From NCBI GenBank assembly GCA_024697065.1, contig JAILGE010000008.1, positions 124,001 to 188,000 of the forward strand: a DNA stretch of 64,000 nucleotides. Direction: 5' to 3'. Positions 51,510 to 62,071 of the stretch are shown here, one piece after another (position 1 is the stretch's first letter; every line of letters starts with the position of its first letter). A model generated the notes under the pieces. The model was given only the letters and a program-made list of their open reading frames with translations. It made no database searches and was not told where the DNA came from. The stretch is from Lachnospiraceae bacterium. Lineage in GTDB: Bacteria > Bacillota > Clostridia > Lachnospirales > Lachnospiraceae. A program made the translations under genes and the position numbers.

Positions 51510-52463
51510 TCAGTCTTTGATCAATTCTTCATGACACCTGTAATGATCGAGCATATCCTTTATGGTCTGCTCAAGCGGTATTTCAGGCGTCCATCCGGTA
51601 GCTTTGAACATCTTGGTCATGTCAGGCTCTATCACAGGTACGTCCACAGGCCTGAGCTTTGCCTTGTCCACTTCCACTTCAATCTTTGCAGTGCTGAGTT
51701 CTATGATCTTATCAAGCAGTGCTCTTATCTCTATCGCTTTGCCGGTACCAACGTTATAGGTTTCTCCGGATACACCGAATTGAATGAGGGCGGTATAGGC
51801 ATTAACCACATCCCTGACATCTGTAAAATCTCTCCTGGAAGAAAGATTACCGACATGTATCACAGGATCCTGCAATCCTTTTTCTATACGGACAGCCTGT
51901 CTGCAAAAGTCCGATACGACAAATACCGGAGACTGGCCGGGCCCCATATGATTAAAGCTCCTGGTCATAATGAGCTGCATATTATAGGCCTGTGCATATA
52001 CGGCCGCCATCATATTCTGTCCTGCTTTTGTTGCGGCATAGATATTGCCCGGGCGAAGGAACTGATCTTCTTTAATGGGAATATCATCCGGAGCGATATA
52101 TCCGTATTCTTCACCCGATCCTGCCATGAGAACCTTCGGTTTATATTCAAGCTGCCTTATGGCATCAAGAAGATTCAGTGTTCCCTTTACATTGACATTT
52201 ACCGTAAGTCCCGGATCCTTCCATGATCGGGATACGGAACTTTGAGCCGCAAGATGAAATATGTAATACGGATGCTCATCCTGAAGCAACGGCAGGATAG
52301 CCGCCTCATCCATTATATCCAGATCGCGCATCCGGGTTCCGGGGATCTCTGCCCTTGTTCCCGGTCTCTTGGTAACTACTGTTTCACATTTTAGATTGTT
52401 TCTCACAGCTTCTGCCAGATAAGGTCCGACAAAACCCGCTGCTCCTATTATCAGTGCCTTCAT
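51510..52463 (-). CDS. NAD-dependent epimerase/dehydratase, GDP-6-deoxy-mannose reductase-like
   Basis: A 317-residue extended SDR. The cofactor motif is IGAAGFVGPYLAEAV, the catalytic Ser is in AGSGEEYG, and the YxxxK dyad is intact in NIYAATKAGQNMMA. The blocks RSFNHMGPGQSPVFVVSDFCRQ and DFTDVRDVVNAYTAL are typical of RMD (GDP-4-dehydro-6-deoxymannose reductase). No GDP-mannose 4,6-dehydratase is present in the window to supply that substrate, so the true sugar is uncertain. It lies 23 bases upstream of the dyad-less paralogue and 16 bases after the GtrB-like gene. Confidence 0.87.
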   Translation of the reverse strand: MKALIIGAAGFVGPYLAEAVRNNLKCETVVTKRPGTRAEIPGTRMRDLDIMDEAAILPLLQDEHPYYIFHLAAQSSVSRSWKDPGLTVNVNVKGTLNLLDAIRQLEYKPKVLMAGSGEEYGYIAPDDIPIKEDQFLRPGNIYAATKAGQNMMAAVYAQAYNMQLIMTRSFNHMGPGQSPVFVVSDFCRQAVRIEKGLQDPVIHVGNLSSRRDFTDVRDVVNAYTALIQFGVSGETYNVGTGKAIEIRALLDKIIELSTAKIEVEVDKAKLRPVDVPVIEPDMTKMFKATGWTPEIPLEQTIKDMLDHYRCHEELIKD

Positions 52464-52479
52464 CCAAAGACTCCGTCTG

Positions 52480-53388
52480 TCAATTCATTTTTGATATTAT
52501 GTATCTGGGTCTGCGCTTCACTTCATCATATACTTTCGAAAGATAGAATCCCAATATACCGATCCCTATCATGATTATGCTTCCTGTAAAAAGCTGCAAA
52601 AGTATAACTGTTGTAAAACCTTCCGCGGAATTCCCGCAAAAATACCTCACCAGCGTTTCGATACCGAGTACAAAGGAAACTATAAGGGTAAATATACCTG
52701 CCCATGTGACGATATGAAGCGGTAATGATGAATATTCAACGATATTATTCAGCGCATATTTAATAAGACTTGCCGTAGACCACTTGCTTTCTCCCTCGGT
52801 CCTTTCGGCAACATCAAAATCAACCGATGTCTTTTTAAACCCAACCAGTGAAGAAAGTGCTCTGAAAAAAACATGATATTCAGGGAAAGATAAAAGAGCA
52901 TCCACAGCTTTTCTGTCTAAAAGCTTAAAGTCCGAAGCCCGTGACATATCTATTCCCGTAGCTTTTGACATGAGACTATAGAAAGTCGCCGCACTGAATC
53001 TGTGTGCCCCCGACTCTTCTCCCCGGGTACGCTTAACTCCTTCTACGACCTCGTATCCCTTACGCCATTCCCCATACATTTCAACAAGTGTTGCAGGAGG
53101 ATGCTGAAGATCACAGTCCATAACCGCGACACATTCTCCCCTGGCAGCCGCAAGACCGGCGAAGATGGCAGCTTCCTTTCCGAAATTTCTTGAAAAGCAT
53201 ACAAAACGTATCTTTTGATCGTTTATGGCAAGGTCCTCTATACGCTGTTGCGTATTATCGGATGATCCGTCATTTACAAAAACCAGTTCATAATCTATAT
53301 CTGCACCGGTAAGGACGGATTTCAAAGTTCCCGCGGTATTCTTTATCAGATTTTCCTCATTGTAAGAGGGTATAACAACTGAAAGCAT
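52480..53388 (-). CDS. GtrB/ArnC-like polyprenyl-phosphate glycosyltransferase
   Basis: A 302-residue GT2 enzyme with a catalytic domain carrying SVVIPSYNEENLI, VNDGSSDNTQQRI and VAVMDCDLQHPP (DCD metal site). It ends with two membrane helices (about 225-250 and 260-285) and a basic end (RRPRYIISK). This layout is characteristic of enzymes that load a sugar on undecaprenyl phosphate for use outside the cell. It begins eight bases after the GAF-GGDEF stop. Confidence 0.92.
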   Translation of the reverse strand: MLSVVIPSYNEENLIKNTAGTLKSVLTGADIDYELVFVNDGSSDNTQQRIEDLAINDQKIRFVCFSRNFGKEAAIFAGLAAARGECVAVMDCDLQHPPATLVEMYGEWRKGYEVVEGVKRTRGEESGAHRFSAATFYSLMSKATGIDMSRASDFKLLDRKAVDALLSFPEYHVFFRALSSLVGFKKTSVDFDVAERTEGESKWSTASLIKYALNNIVEYSSLPLHIVTWAGIFTLIVSFVLGIETLVRYFCGNSAEGFTTVILLQLFTGSIIMIGIGILGFYLSKVYDEVKRRPRYIISKMN

Positions 53389-53395
53389 TCCGGTA

Positions 53396-54628
53396 TCAGC
53401 CTTCCATAACTACGCGATTTCTGCCGCTTTCCTTGGCGATATAAAGCCGCTTATCAACAACAGCGATATTATCTTCCGCCGTCATGTTGGGATTAACAAC
53501 ACAGCAGCCGAAGCTTACCGTCACCTGGATAGCTACACCTTCAAATATACAGTTAGACTCCTCGATAGCTGAACGTATCTTCTCTGCCGCACGTGCAGCT
53601 CCGAATATATCCGTCTCATCAAGAAGGACAACAAATTCTTCTCCTCCCCAACGGTATACCGTATCCGTCTTGCGTGATGTCTCAACAAGCATACGTGCCA
53701 CATGCCTGAGAACAGCATCACCGGCATTATGTCCGTAGGTATCGTTTACAAGCTTGAAATGATCTATATCACACATGATCATGGAGCCTGCCTTGGCATC
53801 ATTTCTTCTGTCAACACCGGTCCCGTAACGCATGTTGAAATCATGATAGAAACCTACTCTGTTTCTGACCTTTGTAAGCCTGTCACTCTCCGCATCCGCA
53901 AGGAACAGCTCGGATTCCAGTGTAAGACTGCAGATAAAAGCCGCAAGAGAGAGTCTCTTGCAATCCCTGCGTGAATTAAATTTTCCGTCACCGTCAAGCT
54001 TATTTATTACCTGGTATGCACCAATATACTCGCCTCTGCTGTTGGTGATGGGCATTACAAGTATGGATTTGGTAACATATCCCGTGCTCTTATCTACTTC
54101 CGCATTGAAAAACGGATCATGATAGGGATCGTTTGTGACCAGGGTCTTTCCCTCCGCAAGAGCCTTACCTACCATTCCGCTGCCTTCGGGAATAACGATC
54201 CTGCTTGCATCCGTTGCGCTGAGGGTCCAGATGGTATGGGCTTCACTGTCCACTCTCCATAAGCTGGCACGGTCTGCATTTACAAGACTTCTTCCCAGAT
54301 CCGTAAGGAGCCTGAAGATGCTCATATGATCCTCTTCCACTCCGGTACTGGGATCGCGCATCTGTGCATACAGCTCATTGGTTATGCTGAATATATTATC
54401 AAGAAGAACTACATCCTCTGAAAAAGAAGCATCATCAGCGGCATCCGCATCCCCCGCAGGATCCGGCGCAGCATCTGCACAATTGCAGGAAACCTCTGAA
54501 GGCTTTTGAGCAGGTCCGGTTCCCAAAAGTGAAGCCCCGGGTACCGGCACAGGTGCCGATCCTAAAAGTCCGAGCCCATCCTTGAGCTTACCTTCATTTG
54601 TCTGATTTCCGCTATTTTCAGTTGTCAT
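53396..54628 (-). CDS. GAF-GGDEF diguanylate cyclase
   Basis: A 410-residue soluble protein. The first 85 residues are a Pro/Ala/Asp-rich low-complexity lead. A GAF domain follows (about 95-240, including NADRASLWRVDSEAHTIWTL and SILVMPITNSRGEYIGAYQVINK), then a GGDEF domain (about 250-408). The active site reads YRWGGEEFVVLLDE, and an inhibitory RxxD (RKTD) lies five residues upstream, so it should make c-di-GMP with feedback control. It is the first gene of an operon with two glycosyltransferases and two sugar-nucleotide SDRs, suggesting c-di-GMP control of a surface glycan; that link is inferred. Confidence 0.92.
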   Translation of the reverse strand: MTTENSGNQTNEGKLKDGLGLLGSAPVPVPGASLLGTGPAQKPSEVSCNCADAAPDPAGDADAADDASFSEDVVLLDNIFSITNELYAQMRDPSTGVEEDHMSIFRLLTDLGRSLVNADRASLWRVDSEAHTIWTLSATDASRIVIPEGSGMVGKALAEGKTLVTNDPYHDPFFNAEVDKSTGYVTKSILVMPITNSRGEYIGAYQVINKLDGDGKFNSRRDCKRLSLAAFICSLTLESELFLADAESDRLTKVRNRVGFYHDFNMRYGTGVDRRNDAKAGSMIMCDIDHFKLVNDTYGHNAGDAVLRHVARMLVETSRKTDTVYRWGGEEFVVLLDETDIFGAARAAEKIRSAIEESNCIFEGVAIQVTVSFGCCVVNPNMTAEDNIAVVDKRLYIAKESGRNRVVMEG

Positions 54629-54739
54629 TTTATATCCTCCTCACACATTATCGCAGGGTCCCCGTATAAAACAAAAATCATTTGTATGATAACATAAACA
54701 ATCACTGCACTCAATGCCACAACGCGGTTATCACATTAA

Positions 54740-54768
54740 AAAACGGATGCCGTCACGACATCCGTTTT
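54740..54768 (-). terminator. Terminator after the DUF4956 gene
   Basis: A ten-pair perfect stem (aaaacggatg/catccgtttt) with further A on the left, giving six T on the minus strand. It separates the VTC-DUF4956 pair from the GAF-GGDEF operon. Confidence 0.85.
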
Positions 54769-54785
54769 CATACATATAAATTTAC

Positions 54786-55463
54786 TTACATCTCCTCAGG
54801 TGCCTTGGATATGGGTCTTGAACAAATGATGGTCAGGTTACCGTTTCTGGTACGGAGCGCATCCACGAACTCCTTCTCCTGAGCGGGATCCTTAAGACTT
54901 ACCATATAATTCAGTTCAAAAATACTTCCCAGGTCTTCCGTCTTTACCCTGACAAGGTCGACTTTGTTCAGATACTTTTCAAAAATATCATCAAACACAG
55001 TCATATAATCCAGGGTCTCGGGAATGAGCACCTTAAGGCTCTTTTCCTTCAGATTGCCCTCTCCGAATCTGGAAACCACCAGGATCAGGTATATCAGTGC
55101 AAGCATCACAACTGTGGCACCGCTGTAGTATACAAATCCCATGCCGTTTGCCAGTCCTACAGCCATCGCAAAGAAGATAAAAGTGATATCTTTGGAAGTA
55201 CCGGGAAGGGATCTGAATCTTATGAGTGAGAATGCACCCATAACGGATACAGCCGCCCCGAGATTTCCGTTAACTACTGTGATGACTATCTGTACAAGGG
55301 CCGGAAGTATGACAAGCCCTATAACAAAACTCTTTGTATATGAAGAGCGGAACATGTACAGAAAAGCTATGACAAGTCCGCATACCACAGATGCCAAAAG
55401 GCATCCTAAAGCTCCCGCTGTCGACATTTCTCCTGCCGCATTAGTAAGAATACTAGAAAACAT
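54786..55463 (-). CDS. DUF4956 membrane protein
   Basis: A 225-residue protein with about four membrane helices in the first 130 residues (for example GLVIAFLYMF and VVMLALIYLILVV) and a conserved loop VMGAFSLIRFRSLPGTSKDITFIFFAMAVGLANGMG. A cytoplasmic alpha/beta domain follows. The family is regularly encoded beside VTC-domain polyphosphate polymerases, as here (25-base gap). Its role is unknown; a channel or membrane partner for the polymer is a reasonable guess. A terminator follows at 54740-54768. Confidence 0.9.
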   Translation of the reverse strand: MFSSILTNAAGEMSTAGALGCLLASVVCGLVIAFLYMFRSSYTKSFVIGLVILPALVQIVITVVNGNLGAAVSVMGAFSLIRFRSLPGTSKDITFIFFAMAVGLANGMGFVYYSGATVVMLALIYLILVVSRFGEGNLKEKSLKVLIPETLDYMTVFDDIFEKYLNKVDLVRVKTEDLGSIFELNYMVSLKDPAQEKEFVDALRTRNGNLTIICSRPISKAPEEM

Positions 55464-55487
55464 TTATCAATTCCTTCCCATTATTTC

Positions 55488-56285
55488 TCAGGCCAAAGCC
55501 CCCGCAGTTGCAGAGGTCCTGTTTTTCGCAGAATCACCCTCCAGCTGCTGCATTGTATATCTGATCTGAGGATCGTTTTCTTCATCACGCTCCTCCAGAT
55601 CGTCCTTCAGCCTGCTCTCGTAAACTCTGCCGTATTTCGAAAACGAGGTTGAATAAATATCCAGCTCGGCAAGTATATCAGCAAACCATATAGGCAATGC
55701 CGCAGGAGCCTTGATCTCAAGAAGCTTCATGTTATCTTCGTACAGAAGATCTCCATGGCTTCCCTTCTTTAAGTCAATTTCAGTCTTCCTGCTTCTTATC
55801 CTCTCATCAAGAGTGAATCTGATCTCCGGCATATCCTTAACAACATAGGCTTTCCTGTCATATGCAAGGAACACCTTCGGAACAAGCCTGTAAAAACCGA
55901 TCGCATAGTCGATCTCTTTAAGGATCTGACAATCATATTTCTGAGGATATATATGCTCCGACAGATACAGTTCCGCATCCTTAAGAGGCATCTCGACCCT
56001 GCGCTTATATACCACACCACGCCATTTCTTCTTGAGTTCCAGGAAGACCATACTGTCTTCTCCCGCCTCTCCGTAACAACGCAGCCTGAACTTCTCTTTG
56101 AACTTCGGCTTGGCAAGAGATCTGCGTATCAGATCATTACCCTCCGTATCGTAATAAATATTACAGATCGTATAATCCGAATACATATCATCTTCGATAC
56201 GGTCTCCCAGTTTCTCTATAAGAAGCCTTCCCTGTTCGGAAGTCAGTAGATATTTTTTTTCAACTCTTTTGAAAATACCTGCCAT
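55488..56285 (-). CDS. VTC-domain polyphosphate polymerase
   Basis: A 265-residue protein made almost wholly of the triphosphate-tunnel VTC polymerase domain, without the SPX or membrane domains of the yeast complex. The basic and acidic tunnel residues are visible in order: RVEKKYLL, NIYYDTEG, KFRLRCYG, FLELKKKWRG, VYKRRVEMP, AYDRKAYV, IRFTLDERI and LLEIKAPAALP. It should polymerise phosphate from ATP. A short Asp/Glu- and Ala-rich tail ends the protein. Paired with the DUF4956 membrane protein downstream. Confidence 0.9.
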   Translation of the reverse strand: MAGIFKRVEKKYLLTSEQGRLLIEKLGDRIEDDMYSDYTICNIYYDTEGNDLIRRSLAKPKFKEKFRLRCYGEAGEDSMVFLELKKKWRGVVYKRRVEMPLKDAELYLSEHIYPQKYDCQILKEIDYAIGFYRLVPKVFLAYDRKAYVVKDMPEIRFTLDERIRSRKTEIDLKKGSHGDLLYEDNMKLLEIKAPAALPIWFADILAELDIYSTSFSKYGRVYESRLKDDLEERDEENDPQIRYTMQQLEGDSAKNRTSATAGALA

Positions 56286-56308
56286 ATCCTGTCCCGATAC
56301 TTAAAAAC

Positions 56309-56338
56309 GTGAAGCCGCGGTTTTATACGCAGCTTCAC
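56309..56338 (-). terminator. Terminator of guaB
   Basis: An 11-pair stem (gtgaagccgcg/cgcagcttcac, one G-U pair on the minus strand) with an eight-base loop, then GTTTTTAAG on the minus strand. Confidence 0.8.
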
Positions 56339-56354
56339 CTGATAATCACTACGA

Positions 56355-58375
<2,021 letters not shown>

Positions 58376-58438
58376 GCCTTTGCTTTCTCCTTCCGAAACA
58401 CTTCCTGTGAGGCCTGTATACTTTACTTTTTGACGTCT

Positions 58439-58467
58439 ACTATAGCATATTCGGTGGGGATTCTCAA
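58439..58467 (-). promoter_or_regulatory. Promoter of the DUF6106-like gene and perhaps guaB
   Basis: Minus strand TTGAGA, 17 bases, TATAGT with TG one base before it. Transcription would begin near 58432, which fixes the coding start at 58375. Confidence 0.75.
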
Positions 58468-58598
58468 ACAATATCTGTATTTTACCGGACAAAAGGAAGC
58501 TTACGCCCACACGGACGGATACGGATAAAACTGTATCCTTTGTGATACTGCGGTAAAAATACCTGTCAGTATAGGAGATTTTGGTTTGGTATTAGTAG

Positions 58599-58654
58599 TA
58601 TAATGGTGTAGATCATTTATAAAGGGTCTTTATTGCCCGTTCAAAATATATAAT
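58599..58654 (+). promoter_or_regulatory. Two candidate -10 elements for the DUF6062-like gene
   Basis: TATAAT occurs at 58599-58604 and 58649-58654 on the plus strand. Neither has a good -35. The second would leave a leader of only about 16 bases, which still includes GGAGG. The rest of the 300-base divergent gap holds a ggatac/gtatcc inverted repeat near 58517-58538. Confidence 0.35.
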
Positions 58655-58676
58655 GCAACCATGCGGAGGAAATAAA

Positions 58677-59435
58677 ATGAAAGAGCAGCTTTATACGATA
58701 CCATTAAATGATGCTGTGGATCAGGGCGGCGAATGTCCCCTTTGTAATGTCGAACGCGCACTTGAACAGGATACAATGGATTTCGTACTGGGTTCCTGTG
58801 CATCTTATATGGAGACCGACGTCAGGGCGCTGACGGATGACAAGGGATTTTGCAGAGTCCATATGAAAAAGATGTTTGATTACGGAAATACTCTGGGTAA
58901 CGGCTGGATACTCAAAACCCACTACATGAAACTGCGTTCCGACTTTGAAAAAGAAACGAAATCATTCAAGCCCTCAAAGCCGTCTTTTACGGATAAACTC
59001 AAAGGCCGGAAGATCGCCAATCCTCTGGTTGATATGGTAAAAAAAAGAGAATGCAAATGCTATGTATGTGATCACACAAAGGAGATCTATGAAAGATATA
59101 TAGATACATTTTTCGTTCTCTGGAAAAAGGATGAAGCTTTCAGGGAAAAGATAAAAAATTCCAACGGGTTTTGCATGACACATTTCGGAGATCTGTGCGA
59201 AGCCGCCGATGAAAAGCTTTCTGCCGAAGAACAGTCTCAGTTCTACGATACGATCATACCTCTTATGAAGAGGAATCTGGACAGACTGCAGGAGGATGTT
59301 AACTGGCTCATAGAAAAATTCGATTACGAGAATAAAGATGCTGACTGGAAAAATTCAAAGGATGCGATACAGCGCGGAATGCAGAAGTTAAAAGGCGGTT
59401 TCCCCGCAGACCCTCCCTATCAGATGAAAAAATAG
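58677..59435 (+). CDS. DUF6062-like cysteine-rich protein
   Basis: A 252-residue soluble protein, the only plus-strand protein gene here. Two similar metal-site-like modules are visible. The first is CPLC at residues 20-23 with GFCRVH at 57-62. The second is CKCYVC followed by NGFCMTH about 40 residues later. Between them are charged helices (SFTDKLKGRKIANPLVDM). This matches the DUF6062 type found in Lachnospiraceae; function unknown. GGAGG seven bases before the ATG fixes the start. It is divergent from the DUF6106-like gene and convergent with the MBL gene, sharing the terminator at 59463-59511. Confidence 0.86.
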   Translation: MKEQLYTIPLNDAVDQGGECPLCNVERALEQDTMDFVLGSCASYMETDVRALTDDKGFCRVHMKKMFDYGNTLGNGWILKTHYMKLRSDFEKETKSFKPSKPSFTDKLKGRKIANPLVDMVKKRECKCYVCDHTKEIYERYIDTFFVLWKKDEAFREKIKNSNGFCMTHFGDLCEAADEKLSAEEQSQFYDTIIPLMKRNLDRLQEDVNWLIEKFDYENKDADWKNSKDAIQRGMQKLKGGFPADPPYQMKK

Positions 59436-59462
59436 CTCTGTCTTTGGAATATCATTCATAAT

Positions 59463-59511
59463 AAAAGGACTCCGCTCTCCGGGAGCTTATCCCGAAAGCG
59501 AAGTCCTTTTT
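59463..59511. terminator. Bidirectional terminator between the convergent DUF6062 and MBL genes
   Basis: Outer stem aaaaggact/agtcctttt, then cgct/agcg after a mismatch. It has T-runs on both strands (five on plus, four on minus). Confidence 0.75.
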
Positions 59512-59527
59512 AACACCTTCCAAAGGA

Positions 59528-61132
59528 TCATTTATCTCTGTCCCACTTATCGGAAAGAGAATTGATCTGATCCGCAAACTTGGCCATATCCTTGTTGGAT
59601 AAACCTTCGTTCTTGTATATGACCGCCATAAGCCTCTGTCCTGCGGCAAGGAGCCTTGCAAAGATATCGGATACACGGCGTGCCTTTTTCTTGACGGGAA
59701 CAGGCTTCGCCTCCTGCATTATCTCACCGGTTATCATATTGAATGATGTACCACTGTAAGGAGCATACGCATTGTAACCGTATTCGCTGCGAAGGGTCTC
59801 TGTAAAGAACTTTGTGCTGTCATCGTCTCCGTGAACCACAAATACCATCTGCGGCTTCTCGCCGATATTCTGAAGCCACTCTATCAGACCTTTCTTATCG
59901 GCATGTCCGCTCATTCCGGCAAGTATCTTTATCTCCGCACGGACTTCTATATCCTCGCCGAAGAGCTTAACCTCTTTTTTGCCTTCAACAAGCACCCTGC
60001 CCAGTGTACCCTCTGCCTGATATCCCACGAACAGTATCGTGCTTTCCGGGCGCCAGAGATTATGCTTCAGATGATGTCTTATTCTTCCCGCATCACACAT
60101 TCCTGAAGCGGAGATTATAACCTTAGGCTCAGAATCGAAGTTGATCATTTTTGATTCATCACCCGTTATGCTGAGATGAAGATTGGGGAAGGTTATCGGA
60201 TTGATACCCTGATCCACAAGAGCACGTGCCTCATCCGAAAAACAACTGTCTATATTCTTACTGAAGACTTCCGTTGCTTCCACAGCAAGCGGGCTGTCCA
60301 CATATACCGGAAAATCGGGGATGTTGCTTACAAGTTTATTTGCCTTTATCTCCCGGATGTAATAGAGCATTTCCTGGGTGCGTCCGACAGCAAAGGAAGG
60401 GATGACAACGTTACCTCCGCGTCCCAGGGTATCGGATATGATCTGAGAAAGCTCTCCGACATAATCCGGTTTTTCCTCCGTATGAAGCCTGGTTCCGTAT
60501 GTCGATTCCATGATCACATAATCGGCGCCTTTAACATACTGAGGCTCTTTGATCAAAGTTCCCTTTTTGTTACCTATATCACCGGAGAATACAAGCTTCT
60601 TCGTCACTCCGTTTTCCGTTATCCATAACTCGATGCTGGCGGATCCGAGGAGATGTCCCACATCGGTAAATCTGAACCTGATACCTTCACAAAGATCTTC
60701 GATCTCATCATAGGGGAAAGGCACCAGTCTTCTTATGGCACCGTCCGCATCCTCCATCGTGTATAACGGTTCCACCAGTGCATTGTCCGATGAACGTTTT
60801 GCCTTACGGTTCTTCCATTCTGCCTCCTGCATCTGGATATGAGCCGAATCACGAAGCATGATACTGCAGAGATCTACAGTAGCTTCCGTCGCCATTATCT
60901 GACCCCTGAAGCCTCTCGCATAGATAAGAGGGAGAAGTCCCGAATGGTCGATATGCGCATGAGAAAGAAGAACATAATCTATAAGTCCCTCTTCAAAAGG
61001 CAGGTCCGCATTTTCAAAAACATTCGTTCCCTGCTCCATACCGCAGTCAAGAAGTATCTTCTTGCCGCAGGCTTCAAGCACATGACAGCTTCCGGTAACT
61101 TCATGATCCGCACCTATAAATGTTAACCTCAT
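59528..61132 (-). CDS. MBL-fold beta-CASP hydrolase (RNA-specificity domain)
   Basis: A 534-residue metallo-beta-lactamase fold protein. The metal-binding motif is LSHAHIDHSGLLPLI, with a further ligand in FTDVGHLLGSASIEL and FSGDIGNK. A beta-CASP domain follows (VVIPSFAVGRTQEMLYYI, then SASGMCDAGRIRHHLKHNLW). The RNA-metabolising C-terminal motif is ILAGMSGHADKKGLIEWL. Such enzymes cleave RNA, related to archaeal CPSF and the YSH1 family; the bacterial role is not established. A basic C-terminal region of about 60 residues (VKKKARRVSDIFARLL) is extra. Downstream of the lipid kinase gene by 37 bases. Confidence 0.9.
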   Translation of the reverse strand: MRLTFIGADHEVTGSCHVLEACGKKILLDCGMEQGTNVFENADLPFEEGLIDYVLLSHAHIDHSGLLPLIYARGFRGQIMATEATVDLCSIMLRDSAHIQMQEAEWKNRKAKRSSDNALVEPLYTMEDADGAIRRLVPFPYDEIEDLCEGIRFRFTDVGHLLGSASIELWITENGVTKKLVFSGDIGNKKGTLIKEPQYVKGADYVIMESTYGTRLHTEEKPDYVGELSQIISDTLGRGGNVVIPSFAVGRTQEMLYYIREIKANKLVSNIPDFPVYVDSPLAVEATEVFSKNIDSCFSDEARALVDQGINPITFPNLHLSITGDESKMINFDSEPKVIISASGMCDAGRIRHHLKHNLWRPESTILFVGYQAEGTLGRVLVEGKKEVKLFGEDIEVRAEIKILAGMSGHADKKGLIEWLQNIGEKPQMVFVVHGDDDSTKFFTETLRSEYGYNAYAPYSGTSFNMITGEIMQEAKPVPVKKKARRVSDIFARLLAAGQRLMAVIYKNEGLSNKDMAKFADQINSLSDKWDRDK

Positions 61133-61169
61133 AAGAAATCCTCCTTTCTCATAAGTCGCCCATCCCCCA

Positions 61170-62063
61170 CTAATAGATCATCTGCACGCCGGCAGGATGA
61201 ACTTCAAATCTGCAATGCTCTCTTCCCTGTTCATACTCACCGTCAAGAGACCAGTCCGCGATATCGGAGAAGACCAGATCCGCATATTTGATCTTGCTGA
61301 CTTTGACATAAGGCGTATCATAATTCTGTTCCATCAAAGCCTTTATTATCATATTGAGCTGCACCAGATCCTTCGGTACGGTTATCAGAAGCAGTTCAAA
61401 CATACCGTCTCCGAGATCCACATAGTTCTTATCAAGGGTCATCACTCCACCCAAAGAAAATGTATTGCATATGGTGGCAAAGATAAAATTACCTTCATAT
61501 GTCTCCTTATCGGTTGTTATCTTCAATTCATAAGGCTGAAACTGGGTTATATCCTTCATACCCTCAAGGATATATGCGAAATGTCCCAGGAGATTCTTGG
61601 CGCTCTGAGGCGTATCATAGGACGTTCTGGAGAAGATACCGCATGAAGCTGTATAAACAAAGCTTCTGCCGTTAAATTCTCCGATGTCAAGCTGCTTTGG
61701 TTCTCCCGTCATAATGCGTTCCGCAGCTTCCAACGGATCTCCGGGAAGTCCCAGACTTGCCGCAAAATCATTGGTTGATCCTGCCGGGATGTATCCCATA
61801 GGCTTATCCCAGTTTATCTTCCGGCATCCGGCTATCACTTCATTAAGTGTCCCGTCTCCGCCCATACATACGATCAGATCTATAGCATCACCCGCATGCC
61901 CTTCAACCAGCTTGGTACCGTCTCCATGTTCCTTGGTAAAGCAGACAACCGTCTCATAACCATGATCGGAAAAGCAAATGATGATATCCGCAAGAGGTAT
62001 CTCCCTGCGTCTTATACCGGCATTTGGATTGATGATAAAAAGAAGTCTTTTATATATATTCAT
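61170..62063 (-). CDS. Diacylglycerol/sphingosine kinase-family lipid kinase
   Basis: A DagK/YegS-type kinase of about 297 residues. The nucleotide loop is LIVCMGGDGTLNEVIAGC, substrate motif MGYIPAGSTNDFAASLGLP follows, and the C-terminal domain includes SLGGVMTLDKNYVDLGDGMFELLLI. It probably recycles diacylglycerol to phosphatidic acid for phospholipid and lipoteichoic acid turnover. I chose MNIYKRLLFIINPNAG (62063), since homologues begin there; the longer reading is Cys/Arg-rich and unlike protein. A TATAAT lies only nine bases upstream of this ATG. Confidence 0.92.
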   Translation of the reverse strand: MNIYKRLLFIINPNAGIRRREIPLADIIICFSDHGYETVVCFTKEHGDGTKLVEGHAGDAIDLIVCMGGDGTLNEVIAGCRKINWDKPMGYIPAGSTNDFAASLGLPGDPLEAAERIMTGEPKQLDIGEFNGRSFVYTASCGIFSRTSYDTPQSAKNLLGHFAYILEGMKDITQFQPYELKITTDKETYEGNFIFATICNTFSLGGVMTLDKNYVDLGDGMFELLLITVPKDLVQLNMIIKALMEQNYDTPYVKVSKIKYADLVFSDIADWSLDGEYEQGREHCRFEVHPAGVQMIY

Positions 62064-62071
62064 GATGTATA

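Noticed and set aside
58376-58510. A 45-residue extension of the DUF6106-like protein
   Set aside because: The predicted promoter (58439-58467) lies inside it, so the extension would not be transcribed.
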